A DNA stretch of 64,000 nucleotides from Rhizobiales bacterium GAS188. GTDB lineage: Bacteria > Pseudomonadota > Alphaproteobacteria > Rhizobiales > Beijerinckiaceae. The position numbers and the translations under genes were made by a program. Below the pieces are notes generated by a model, which was not told where the DNA came from, ran no database searches, and was given only the letters and a program-made list of their open reading frames with translations. The DNA is taken from positions 1,488,001 through 1,552,000 of the forward strand of contig FNSS01000001.1 in NCBI GenBank assembly GCA_900104855.1, written 5' to 3'. The first letter of the stretch is position 1; every line of letters begins with the position of its first letter. Below, piece by piece: positions 24,821-33,019 of the stretch.

Positions 24821-26419
24821 ATGGAGGAATTCGACTATGTGATCATCGGTGCGGGCTCGGCCGGCTGCGTGCTGGCGCGACGCCTCGTCGAGACCGGCCG
24901 CTATCGCGTCTGTCTCCTCGAGGCGGGCCCGCCCGACCGCTCGCTCTGGATCCACCTGCCGATCGGCTACGGCAAGACGATGTGGGACGGGCGGGTCAAT
25001 TGGAAATTCGAGACCGACCCCGATCCCGGCATGGATGGCAGGCGGATCTATTGGCCGCGCGGCAAGACGCTCGGCGGCTCGAGCGCCATCAACGGCCTCA
25101 TCTATATCCGCGGCCAGCGCCAGGACTATGATGGCTGGGCCGATGCCGGCAATCCCGGCTGGAGCTTCGCGGAAGTGCTGCCCTATTTCGTGAAGTCGGA
25201 GAGCAATGAGCGCGGCGCCGACAATCTACATGGCGAAAGCGGGCCGCTCGCCGTCTCCAATATCCGCGAGCCGAACGAGCTGATCGAGGCGCTGATCGCC
25301 GGCGCCGAGGAGATCGGCATTCCACGCAATCCCGATTTCAACGGCGCCGTGCAGGAAGGGGCCGGCTATTACCAGCTCAACACCCGCAACGGCCTGCGCT
25401 GCAGCACCGCCACCGGCTATCTCAAGCCGGTGCGCCGGCACAAGAATCTCTCGATCCGCACCTTGGCGCTGGCACAGCGCATCCGCTTCGAAGGCAAGCG
25501 CGCAAGCGGCGTCGTCTATGCCAAGGACGGCGCCCTGCACGAGGTTACGGCGAGGCGCGAAGTGCTGCTCGCCGCCGGTGCCATCCAGAGCCCGCAATTG
25601 CTGCAGCTCTCCGGCATCGGTGATCCTGAGCTCCTGGCCCGCCACGGCATTTCGGTCGTCGCGGCCCGCCCGCAGACCGGCGAGAACCTGCAGGACCATC
25701 TGCAGCTGCGCCTGATCTATCGCTGCTCGCGCCCGATCACCACCAATGACGAGCTGCGTTCGCTGCCGGGCCGTCTGCGCATGGCGCTCGCCTGGGTACT
25801 CAAACGCTCGGGCCCGCTCGCCATCGGCATCAACCAGGGCGGCATCTTCGCCCGCGCGCTTCCCGAAGCCGAGCGCCCGGATGTGCAGTTCCATTGCGCT
25901 ACGCTGTCGGCCGATATGGCGGGCGGCAAGGTGCATGAGTTCTCGGGCTTCACGCTCTCGGTGTGCCAGTTGCGCCCGACTTCACGTGGCCATGTGCGCA
26001 TCCGCTCGGCCGATGCGTCGACGCCGCCCTCGATGCAGCCCTATTACTTGTCGACCGAGCTCGATCGGCGCACCGCAATCGCGGGCATCAAGCTCACCCG
26101 CAGCCTGGCCGCGAGCGCGGCGGTGCGCCCTTATGTGGCGCAGGAGGTGAAGCCGGGTCCCGAGATCGCGAGCGATGACGAGATCCTGGGCTTTGCGCGC
26201 GAGACCGGCGCCACCATCTTCCATCCCTCCGGCACCTGCCGCATGGGCTCGGACGCCGGTGCCGTGGTCGATCCTCGACTCAAGGTGCGTGGCGTCGCGG
26301 GGCTTCGGGTCGTCGATGCCTCGATCATGCCGACGCTCGTCTCCGGCAACACCAATGCCGGCGTGGTGATGATCGCCGAGAAGGCAACCGACATGATCGT
26401 GGAGGATGCGGGGAGCTAA
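24821..26419 (+). CDS. GMC-family FAD oxidoreductase (choline/alcohol dehydrogenase-like)
   Basis: 532 residues. FAD motif DYVIIGAGSAGCVLARRL at the N-terminus, GMC signature 1 region (WPRGKTLGGSSAINGLIYIRG), signature 2 (REVLLAAGAIQSPQLLQLSGIG) and the C-terminal active-site segment TIFHPSGTCRMG with the conserved His, then VVDASIMPTLVSGNTNA. It oxidises a primary alcohol or polyol; BetA-like but the substrate is not identifiable. It was started at ATG 24821 because the first residues of the Rossmann fold follow at once. Confidence 0.88.
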   Translation: MEEFDYVIIGAGSAGCVLARRLVETGRYRVCLLEAGPPDRSLWIHLPIGYGKTMWDGRVNWKFETDPDPGMDGRRIYWPRGKTLGGSSAINGLIYIRGQRQDYDGWADAGNPGWSFAEVLPYFVKSESNERGADNLHGESGPLAVSNIREPNELIEALIAGAEEIGIPRNPDFNGAVQEGAGYYQLNTRNGLRCSTATGYLKPVRRHKNLSIRTLALAQRIRFEGKRASGVVYAKDGALHEVTARREVLLAAGAIQSPQLLQLSGIGDPELLARHGISVVAARPQTGENLQDHLQLRLIYRCSRPITTNDELRSLPGRLRMALAWVLKRSGPLAIGINQGGIFARALPEAERPDVQFHCATLSADMAGGKVHEFSGFTLSVCQLRPTSRGHVRIRSADASTPPSMQPYYLSTELDRRTAIAGIKLTRSLAASAAVRPYVAQEVKPGPEIASDDEILGFARETGATIFHPSGTCRMGSDAGAVVDPRLKVRGVAGLRVVDASIMPTLVSGNTNAGVVMIAEKATDMIVEDAGS

Positions 26420-26600
26420 CCCTCGCCCGCTCTTGCGGGAGAGGGTGCCGAGACCATAGCTCGCAGCACGCTGCGAGCGTTCGCTCACAGCTATGGTCGA
26501 GGCGGGTGAGGGAGGCCGGTGAAGCACTCAACCGTCCCTCATCCGACCCGGCTTCGCCGGGCCACCTTCTCCCGCCTCAAGGGGCGGGAGAAGGAAGAGA
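26420..26600. repeat. REP-like repeat with nested hairpin
   Basis: Outer blocks are CCCGCTCTTGCGGGAGAGGG and CACCTTCTCCCGCC...GGCGGGAGAAGG. Inside lies a separate inverted repeat ACCATAGCT (26453 or so) and AGCTATGGT (26490 or so) flanking a CGCAGCACGCTGCG palindrome. It fills the gap between the GMC and tauC-like genes, which converge here. Confidence 0.75.
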
Positions 26601-27413
26601 TCACCCCCTGCCCTTCCAGGGCACCAGCCAGCGCTCGAGATAGCGCATGCCGATCTCGAACGCGTAGGCGATGAGGCCGATCAGGATGATGCCGAGCACC
26701 ACCACATCGGTGCGCAGGAAATTCGAGGCGTTGAGCACCATCTGGCCGAGCCCGGCGGTCGCCGCCACCATCTCGGCCGCGACCAGCGTGGTCCAGCCGA
26801 CGCCCATGCCGATGCGCAGGCCGACGATGATGTCGGGAAGCGCCGACGGGATGATGACATGCAAGATGACCTGCAGCTTGCTTGCACCCATCGACAGGGC
26901 CGCCTGGATCTGCTCCTGGCTCGCCGAGCGCACGCCTGAGCGCGCCGCGAGCGCCACCGGCGCCAGGCAGGCGAGGAAGATCAGCAGGATCTTGGCGGTC
27001 TCCCCGATGCCGAACCAGATGATCATCAACGGCAGATAGGCGAGCGGCGGCAAGGGCCGGTAGAACTCGATCGGAGGATCGAAGATGCCGCGCGCGATGC
27101 GGCTCACCCCCATCAGGATGCCGATCGGAACCCCGATGATCACCGCGAGCACGAAGGCGGTCGCGACCCGGAACAAGCTCCAGCCGAAATGCACGAGGAG
27201 CGTCGCATTGTCGAGCTCGCCGCCGAGCGCCTGCTGGAAGGCGTGCCAGACCGCCGAAGGCTTGGGGATGAAGAGCGGCCGCACCAGGCCGAGCGCGGTG
27301 ACGAGCCACCAGACGAAGAGGAACACCGCCACCATGACGAGGTTGATGAGCAGGCTCGAGCCTTCGCCGAGCACGCGATAGCTGCTGGTCTTCTCGCGGG
27401 TGCTCTTGACCAT
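26601..27413 (-). CDS. tauC: Taurine ABC transporter permease
   Basis: 270 residues with six hydrophobic segments. It matches TauC in the segments LFIPKPSAVWHAF, EFYRPLPPLAYLPLMIIWFG-type loop, GIGETAKILLIFLACLAPVA and the EAA-like GASKLQVILHVIIPSALPDI. It is the last gene of tauA-tauB-tauC; its ATG overlaps the tauB stop. SsuC and other nitrate/sulfonate permeases are alternatives, but the TauA partner is specific. Confidence 0.85.
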   Translation of the reverse strand: MVKSTREKTSSYRVLGEGSSLLINLVMVAVFLFVWWLVTALGLVRPLFIPKPSAVWHAFQQALGGELDNATLLVHFGWSLFRVATAFVLAVIIGVPIGILMGVSRIARGIFDPPIEFYRPLPPLAYLPLMIIWFGIGETAKILLIFLACLAPVALAARSGVRSASQEQIQAALSMGASKLQVILHVIIPSALPDIIVGLRIGMGVGWTTLVAAEMVAATAGLGQMVLNASNFLRTDVVVLGIILIGLIAYAFEIGMRYLERWLVPWKGRG

Positions 27414-28207
27414 CAGGCCGCCGCCTCGCGGTGCTGGATGACGGACAGCACCTCCTCGCGCAGCGCGATGAATTGCGGATCGGATTTCACGGCGCGCGCA
27501 TCGCTGCCGGCGACGAAACGGCGCGAGAAATCGAGATCATAGCTCTTCTCGATCTTGCCGGGGCGCGGCGTCATGATCACGAGCTTGGTCGCCAGGAACA
27601 CCGCCTCCTCGACGCTATGGGTGATGAAGAACACCATTTTGCCGGTGCGGTGCCAGACATTCAAGATCAGCTCCTGCACCTGCTCGCGGGTCAGGGCATC
27701 GAGCGCGCCGAGCGGCTCATCCATCAGCAGCATGCGCGGATTGCTGGCGAGCGCCCTGGCGATGCCGACCCGCTGCTGCATGCCGCCCGACAACTCATAG
27801 ACCTTGCGCTGCGCGAAATCGGCGAGCCCCACGAGCGCGAGCTGTTCGGCGGCGATCTTGAGCCGAGCCTCGCGCGCCACGCCGCGCATCCGCAGCCCGA
27901 AGGCGACATTGTCGATGACGTTGAGCCAGGGCATCAGCGCATGGCGCTGAAAGACCACGCCGCGATCAGCGCCGGGACCCTGGACCGGCTTGCCGTCGAG
28001 GCGGATCTTGCCTTCGCTCGGCGCCAGGAAGCCGGCGATGGTCGACAACAGTGTGGTCTTGCCGCAGCCCGAGGCGCCGATGGCGACGACAAAATCGCCA
28101 TCCTTGATCTGCAGATCGACCTTGGACAGGGCAAGCAACGGCCCTTCGCGCGTCCCGTATCTCACCGTGAGGTCATGGATGTCGAGCACGGAGCGAATGT
28201 GCCTCAA
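27413..28207 (-). CDS. tauB: Taurine ABC transporter ATP-binding protein
   Basis: 264 residues. Walker [10 protein letters not shown] (about residue 43), Q-loop [13 protein letters not shown], signature [15 protein letters not shown], Walker [13 protein letters not shown], and H-loop [14 protein letters not shown]. The pattern is typical of TauB/SsuB importers. The start at 28207 leaves 54 bp to tauA. It energises uptake of taurine or other small sulfonates. Confidence 0.85.
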   Translation of the reverse strand: MRHIRSVLDIHDLTVRYGTREGPLLALSKVDLQIKDGDFVVAIGASGCGKTTLLSTIAGFLAPSEGKIRLDGKPVQGPGADRGVVFQRHALMPWLNVIDNVAFGLRMRGVAREARLKIAAEQLALVGLADFAQRKVYELSGGMQQRVGIARALASNPRMLLMDEPLGALDALTREQVQELILNVWHRTGKMVFFITHSVEEAVFLATKLVIMTPRPGKIEKSYDLDFSRRFVAGSDARAVKSDPQFIALREEVLSVIQHREAAA

Positions 28208-28261
28208 TCCCGCAGCCGACGCATCGACATCCAGCCTCCGCTCACTTCCAACCTTGCTTCT

Positions 28262-29287
28262 TCACTTCATGGCGGCTTCGACATAGTCGGACGTCACATA
28301 TTTCGTGTAGTCCGGCAGCACCTCGGTGATGCGCCCCTGTTCTTTCAGGAACTTCGAGGTGTCGGTGAGCGCCTTCACGGCGAGCGCGTCCTTGCCGCCG
28401 CCGAGCCAGGCCGGCGAGGCCTGCTGCTTGAGATCGGGGAAGGAGTATTCGGCCATCGCGGCCGGCACTTCCTTCGGATCGGCGCCGGCGACCTTGCCGA
28501 CCTGCTTGGCCTCCTGCGAATCCGCCGTCCATTTGGCCTTGTTCGCCGCGTATTCGGCATCCTTCTTGGCGATCAGCTTCAGCACGGTCGCGACGAAGTC
28601 CTTGTTCTTCTCGGCCCAGGAGCGCTGCACCATGATGGCGTCGAAAGTGGGCTTGCCGGTCTTGGCGATGTCACCCGAAGAGAGCAGCACCTTGCCGTTC
28701 TGCTTGACCCTGGCGAGCGCCGGATCCCAGACGAAGGTCGCGTCGATATCGCCGCGCTCCCAGGCGGCCGCGATCTCCGGCGGGCGCATATTGAGGACTT
28801 GCACATCCTTCTGGGTGAGGCCGGCATCGGCGAGCGCGGCCAGCAACTGGTAATGGGAGGTCGAGACGAAGGGTGTCGCCACCTTCTTGCCCTTGAGATC
28901 GGCAACCTTGCTCACGCCCGAGCCGTTGCGCGCCACGAGCTGCTCGCCATCGCCGATATCCTCGAGGATCCAGATCACCTGGACGTCCATGCCCTGCGAG
29001 GCCGCGGCCGCGGCCGGGCTCGAGCCCACCTCGCCGATCTGCACATCGCCCGACGCCATGGCGCGGATCACATCGCCGCCGCCATCGAATTTGCGCCAGT
29101 TGATCTTGTAGCCGGTCGCCTTCTCGATCTCGCCCTGGGCGATCACCACTCGAAAGGGGTTGATCATGTCCTGATGCGCGAAGGTCACTTCCTTGGTCTG
29201 CGCCATGGCGCCCGCGGCGCTCCACGCGAGCGCCAAAGATGCCAATCCGGAAAGCCAAGCCAATCTTGATTGCCGTGTCTTACGCAT
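28262..29287 (-). CDS. tauA: Taurine-binding periplasmic protein
   Basis: 341 residues; GAAGGAGAG precedes the ATG at 29287. Signal peptide ends GAMAQ near residue 29. It resembles E. coli TauA along its length: NWRKFDGGGDVIRAMASGDV, QIGEVGSSPAAAAASQ, VATPFVSTSHYQLLAALAD, RPPEIAAAWERGDID, VWDPALARVKQNGKVLLSS and the C-terminal TSKFLKEQGRITEVLPDY. It binds taurine or a close sulfonate in the periplasm. Repeated CTGGCCCAA boxes lie 20-60 bp upstream, suggesting control by the TauR-type regulator at 38-39.6 kb. Confidence 0.87.
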   Translation of the reverse strand: MRKTRQSRLAWLSGLASLALAWSAAGAMAQTKEVTFAHQDMINPFRVVIAQGEIEKATGYKINWRKFDGGGDVIRAMASGDVQIGEVGSSPAAAAASQGMDVQVIWILEDIGDGEQLVARNGSGVSKVADLKGKKVATPFVSTSHYQLLAALADAGLTQKDVQVLNMRPPEIAAAWERGDIDATFVWDPALARVKQNGKVLLSSGDIAKTGKPTFDAIMVQRSWAEKNKDFVATVLKLIAKKDAEYAANKAKWTADSQEAKQVGKVAGADPKEVPAAMAEYSFPDLKQQASPAWLGGGKDALAVKALTDTSKFLKEQGRITEVLPDYTKYVTSDYVEAAMK

Positions 29288-29307
29288 CGCGATCTCTCCT
29301 TCGTCAA

Positions 29308-29348
29308 AAGGGCCAGACGTCACTTGGGCCAGACGCCACTTGGGCCAG
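29308..29348 (-). promoter_or_regulatory. Three 16-bp-spaced CTGGCCCAA-like boxes upstream of tauA
   Basis: On the minus strand CTGGCCCAA occurs at 29348-29340 and 29332-29324, with CTGGCCCTT at 29316-29308, exactly 16 bp apart. They differ by one base from CTGGACCCAA found in the array at 29.6 kb and in the tauR/sauU region. Function as TauR boxes is an inference; they are very close to the tauA start codon. Confidence 0.4.
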
Positions 29349-29597
29349 AACCCGTCCGGCGCCCGCAATGGAAGCCGAGAGCTCGCCCGCTGCCGTCAGA
29401 AATCGAACCGCCGTCCGGCGAACCAGGCCGCCCAATAGTCGCGACGTAGTTCCTCAAGTCAACGGGAATTTTCTTTTAAGAATAACAGTTTCCAGGAAGG
29501 GAACGGCCTATGGCGAAGCCTTCCGCATGAGGAATTCTTCGCCGAACATTGAACAGCCTAATCGAGCGCAACAAAGCTGCGCAATCGCCAACCGCGT

Positions 29598-29673
29598 CTG
29601 GCGCAAGCTTTGCACTTGTCTGAACTCAACTTGTCTGGACCCAAATGTCTGGACTCAACTCGTCTGGATTCAA
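29598..29673 (+). promoter_or_regulatory. Array of five CTGGACYCAA-type direct repeats
   Basis: CTGGCGCAA (29598), CTGAACTCAA (29620), CTGGACCCAA (29635), CTGGACTCAA (29649) and CTGGATTCAA (29664), all on the plus strand, mostly 14-15 bp apart. The unit is one base from the CTGGACTTAA direct repeat that I recall as the TauR site of Rhodobacter. The array lies in the tauB/tauA upstream region, beyond tonB. The rest of 29288-29710 is AT-richer and holds no gene. Confidence 0.45.
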
Positions 29674-29710
29674 GCCGCAGGCACGGCGGATCGAACGCAG
29701 ACCGTTTGTC

Positions 29711-30652
29711 CTATTGCACGTTGAAGCGCACCGGCACGGTGAGGGTGATCCTCGCACCCGCGAGCTCGGCAGGCGGCGGCGGCAAGGGGCTCGCACGGTG
29801 CACCATGGCGAGCGCCTCCTCGTCGAGATCGGGGAAACCCGTGCCGCCGGCGAGGTGCGCCGCGACCACATTGCCGCTGCGATCGATGCTGAAGGAAAGC
29901 GAGGCCGTCCCTTGCGCGTGGCGGGCGCGCGCCGTCTCGGGATAGCGCTTGCTGCGATTCAAGCGACCCATGACCTCGCTCTTCCAGGCCGAGGCCGAGA
30001 GCCCGGAACCGCTGGAGAGCGCGGGCGCCGCGGCGGGTTGCGCCGCCATCCTCGGCGCCGCCATCGCCTGAGCTGGCGGCTGTGCGGCGAGCTGCGTCAC
30101 CTTGGGCTGCGCACGCGGCGGTGCCGGCTCAACGGGCTCGTGCTTCGGCACTGTCTTGGTCACCATCTTCGGCACAGGTCTCTTCGGTGGCGAAGGCGGC
30201 ATGGCCTGCGGCGTCAGGCGCGGCGCCGGCACGACGGCAGGCGTGGCGACGAAAGCTGCAAGCGGGGGCTCGGGCAGAGGCGGAGGGACCGTGGGGGGCT
30301 CAGGCGTCGCGGGTTCGGGTGGAGCAGGCTCAGGCTTGGCGGGCTGGGGAGTGGCAGGCTGGGAAGTGGCAACTTCGGGCGGGGTGTCCTGCTTCTCCTC
30401 AGGCTCGGTCTGCCGCCTTTGCGGCACTGGTATCTCGGCCGGGCTGTCGCGCGTCGAGGAGACGGCAAGCGGCGCGAGATCGATCATCATCGCCGGCGGC
30501 TCGCTCCGCTCCTGCTCCCAATCCCGGCGGGAGATCGCCCAAGCCGCGATCGCCCCATGCGCCAGGACGACGATGGCAGCAGCGGAGGTCCAGCGCCGCA
30601 GCGAGGCACGAGGCTCCGTTGCTGCCGGAAGGGCGGCCGCGGCGACACTCAC
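29711..30652 (-). CDS. tonB: TonB-family energy transducer
   Basis: 313 residues from GTG 30652, overlapping the exbD stop as GTGA. One N-terminal membrane anchor (residues about 20-40), a long Pro/Glu/Lys-rich periplasm-spanning region (90-190), and a C-terminal TonB domain (WKSEVMGRLNRSKRYPETAR, GTASLSFSIDRSGNVV, HRASPLPPPP). It carries proton-motive energy from ExbB/ExbD to outer-membrane receptors. No TonB-dependent receptor is encoded in the window. Confidence 0.9.
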   Translation of the reverse strand: MSVAAAALPAATEPRASLRRWTSAAAIVVLAHGAIAAWAISRRDWEQERSEPPAMMIDLAPLAVSSTRDSPAEIPVPQRRQTEPEEKQDTPPEVATSQPATPQPAKPEPAPPEPATPEPPTVPPPLPEPPLAAFVATPAVVPAPRLTPQAMPPSPPKRPVPKMVTKTVPKHEPVEPAPPRAQPKVTQLAAQPPAQAMAAPRMAAQPAAAPALSSGSGLSASAWKSEVMGRLNRSKRYPETARARHAQGTASLSFSIDRSGNVVAAHLAGGTGFPDLDEEALAMVHRASPLPPPPAELAGARITLTVPVRFNVQ

Positions 30653-31119
30653 GGCGTCGCCGTCGTCGGAGATGCATCCGCCGCCGATCCAGGCGGTCGC
30701 TCCGGGGCCGCTTCGAGCCCGACCAGGCCGATCTTCAGATAGCCTGTGGCGCGCAGCAGATTCATCACCTCCATGACCTCGCCATAACTGGCCGCCTTGT
30801 CGGCGCGCAGGAAGATGCGTTGCTCGCGATCTCCTTGGGTTCGCGCATCGAGCGCCGCGCCGAGTGCGTCCCGCCCGATCGCGTCATCGCCGAGCGCCAG
30901 CGACAGATCGGCCTTGAGCGTGAGGAAGACCGGCTTGTCCGGACGCGGCACGGGCTGCGCCGAGGCGGTCGGCAAGTCGACATGGACGTCGACGGTCGAG
31001 AGCGGCGCCGCCACCATGAAGATGATCAGCAGCACCAGGATGACGTCGATGAAAGGCGTGACGTTGATCTCGTGATGCTCGTCGAGCTCATCGTCGCTCG
31101 AAGTCAGGCGCGCCGCCAC
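30649..31119 (-). CDS. exbD: ExbD biopolymer transport protein
   Basis: 156 residues from GTG 31119. The hallmark HEINVTPFIDVILVLLIIFM contains the conserved membrane Asp of the proton pathway. The periplasmic part has LTLKADLSLALGDD and the IFLRADKAASYGEVMEVMN segment of ExbD/TolR. It sits between exbB and tonB, overlapping tonB by 4 bp. The ~20 C-terminal residues are a Pro/Ala-rich extension. Confidence 0.92.
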   Translation of the reverse strand: MAARLTSSDDELDEHHEINVTPFIDVILVLLIIFMVAAPLSTVDVHVDLPTASAQPVPRPDKPVFLTLKADLSLALGDDAIGRDALGAALDARTQGDREQRIFLRADKAASYGEVMEVMNLLRATGYLKIGLVGLEAAPERPPGSAADASPTTATP

Positions 31120-31125
31120 CGCGTT

Positions 31126-31872
31126 TCACTCCGCCTGGCGTCGCATGGCGACGACCCGGCCTTCCGTCTCGGCAGCGCCAAAGGCTTGCGGATCGAGGAC
31201 TTGTCGATCGAGGATTTGCCGATCGAGATCGCGCGAGACATGGCGCATGATCTCCGCGGCGGCATCCGCGAGCAGCGCCTTGTAGCCGGCGATGGCGCGC
31301 GCGAAGACATTGTAGATCATCACCGCCGGGATGGCGGCGACGAGGCCGAGCGCGGTCGCGAGCAGGGCTTCGGCGATGCCCGGCGCCACCACCGCGAGAT
31401 TGGTGGTGTTGCTCTTCGAGATGCCGATGAAGCTGTTCATAATGCCCCAGACGGTGCCGAACAAGCCGGCGAAGGGCGCCGTCGCACCGATGGTCGCCAG
31501 CACCCCGGTGCCGCGCATCATCGACCCCCCGGCACGCGCCTCGTTGCGCGACAGCGAGGTGGCGACACGCTCCTTGATGCCTTCGGCCGGCAAGCCGGCG
31601 GAGGCTTCGAGCTCGGCCAACGTGGCGCCCAGGAATTGCGCCACCGGCGCCTGCTCGCCCGGCGGGGACTGGGCCGCGATCTTCAGGCTCGAGGCGGAGA
31701 GGAGCGTGGCGAGGGCACGCCGCGCGGCACGCTTCGCCGCCACGAGCTCGAGGCTCTTGGCGAGCCACACGGTCCAGGTGACGAGGGACGCGAAGGCAAG
31801 GCCGAGCATGACCAGCTTCACCACGATATCGGCGCCGAGGAACATTCCCCAGGGCGTCAGGTCATGCGTCAT
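31126..31872 (-). CDS. exbB: ExbB proton channel protein
   Basis: 248 residues; GAGGACGAG precedes the ATG at 31872. Three membrane segments: ADIVVKLVMLGLAFASLVTW near the N-terminus, then GVLATIGATAPFAGLFGTVWG and the VAPGIAEALLATALGLVAAI segment, which are the MotA/TolQ/ExbB signature. First gene of exbB-exbD-tonB. Its upstream region carries an AT-rich palindrome that may be an iron-responsive operator. Confidence 0.92.
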   Translation of the reverse strand: MTHDLTPWGMFLGADIVVKLVMLGLAFASLVTWTVWLAKSLELVAAKRAARRALATLLSASSLKIAAQSPPGEQAPVAQFLGATLAELEASAGLPAEGIKERVATSLSRNEARAGGSMMRGTGVLATIGATAPFAGLFGTVWGIMNSFIGISKSNTTNLAVVAPGIAEALLATALGLVAAIPAVMIYNVFARAIAGYKALLADAAAEIMRHVSRDLDRQILDRQVLDPQAFGAAETEGRVVAMRRQAE

Positions 31873-32040
31873 CTCGTCCTCGCTTGCCGGCCAGCATCGG
31901 CGCTTTTCGCGCTGCCCCGACCGAATGATCTTATGGAACCGGCCTGCATGGAAAACGCCCGTGAGCCTGTTGATATCGAGGCCAAGACTGGAAATCAACT
32001 TGAATTCCGTTCATCATCTTTCAATACGCAAGTCAAAATT

Positions 32041-32059
32041 GGAATTAGACTAATTCAAA
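32041..32059. promoter_or_regulatory. Palindrome in the exbB-exbD-tonB promoter region
   Basis: GAATTAG-A-CTAATTC (32042-32056) is a perfect 7+7 inverted repeat; with flanks it reads TTGGAATTAGACTAATTCAAA with one mismatch. It is in an AT-rich stretch about 170 bp before exbB. An iron regulator (Irr, Fur/Mur or RirA type) would be expected to control a Ton system, but the site does not exactly match a consensus I know. Confidence 0.45.
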
Positions 32060-32140
32060 ACTACGGAGCGCCGAGCTTGTAATTAGAATAACTAGCAACA
32101 GAGCGAAAACGCGAGCGTGTCGTGGTGCAACGGCGCCGGT

Positions 32141-32342
32141 CCTTCACCTCTCCCCGCGCTTTGCGGGGAGAGGTCGATCCCGAGCGCAGCGAGGGAACGG
32201 GTGAGGGGCCGGGTGATTAGGGCCAACGCCGACTCACACCGGCCGAGCTCCTCCCTATTGGGTGCAGCTCATCACGGGGAAGCCAATCACCCGGCCCCTC
32301 ACCCCCGCCCTCTCCCCGCAAAGTGGCGGGGAGAGGGAGCCG
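32141..32342. repeat. Paired REP-like repeats with 20-bp perfect inverted repeat
   Basis: Two opposed copies of the CTCTCCCCGC...GGGGAGAG repeat. GGGTGAGGGGCCGGGTGATT (32199-32218) is exactly complementary to 32285-32304, with a 66-bp loop between. Each copy also has its own small hairpin (CTCTCCCCGC...GCGGGGAGAG). The remainder of 31873-32438 is the Ton promoter and the leader of the next gene. Confidence 0.85.
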
Positions 32343-32438
32343 CGACAAGCGCAAAGTACCTTGACCGAAGTTGCGTCGTTTCGCATCGGCGGCTAACCTT
32401 CGTCGATCCGCAGGTGCCGGCCGCCTCGAGGAGACGCC

Positions 32439-33017
32439 ATGAACGTCATCATCACGTCAATGCCGGAGAAGCTGCCCGAAAGCGTCCGGGGCCTGATCGA
32501 CGAGCACACCCCTCTCCCGGCAAATGTCGCCTTCTTCGAGGAGAGATTCACCACGGGCGGCGCTCTCTACAAGACGGCGATCGGAGTAGCGCTCATCGGA
32601 ATCGGGGTCTTGCTGGCCCTGTTCGGCATCTACGACCTGCTCCACTCCGCGGTCGGCATCGGCAAGCTCTCGACCGTAGACTACTGGCCCCTTATTGCAG
32701 GCGTCGTGTGCGTGTTCGGCGGCTATTTGCTGGTCGCTTCGCTGAAAGCCCGCATGAAGCTCGCCAGTGACCAGCAGGGCGGCCTCAAGACACGCTACGG
32801 GATCTTCCTCGTCGACGATCTGCTGGTCAGCCGCAGCTGGTTCGACATCACGGTCATTCCACGCCCCTTGTTCAAGGGCCTCGTCAATCACGCCATCCGT
32901 TACGAGCTCGAGGGCGCGGCGAAATCCTTCGATTTGCCGAAGCAGATCGTCGGGAGGGAAGCCGGCGAGATGGATCAGGCGATAGGGGAATGGGCAAAGC
33001 GCGGCAGCGGCAGCTGA
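32439..33017 (+). CDS. Hypothetical membrane protein with two TM segments
   Basis: 192 residues; no family recognised. Residues 1-42 are hydrophilic and may be cytoplasmic. Two hydrophobic segments follow (about 46-68, AIGVALIGIGVLLALFGIYDLL, shown here in part, and about 82-103). The C-terminal 85 residues are soluble, with the basic KARMK after the second segment. A second in-frame ATG at codon 8 is a possible start. It converges with citrate synthase, ending 3 bp from its stop. Codon use is normal for the region, so it is probably a real gene. Confidence 0.6.
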   Translation: MNVIITSMPEKLPESVRGLIDEHTPLPANVAFFEERFTTGGALYKTAIGVALIGIGVLLALFGIYDLLHSAVGIGKLSTVDYWPLIAGVVCVFGGYLLVASLKARMKLASDQQGGLKTRYGIFLVDDLLVSRSWFDITVIPRPLFKGLVNHAIRYELEGAAKSFDLPKQIVGREAGEMDQAIGEWAKRGSGS

Positions 33018-33019
33018 GC

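Noticed and set aside
27431-29269. A 612-codon plus-strand open frame
   Set aside because: Antisense to tauB and tauA; Asp/Arg/Gly/His-rich composition typical of a shadow frame.
30082-32082. A 666-codon plus-strand open frame
   Set aside because: Antisense to exbB, exbD and tonB; no recognisable domain.
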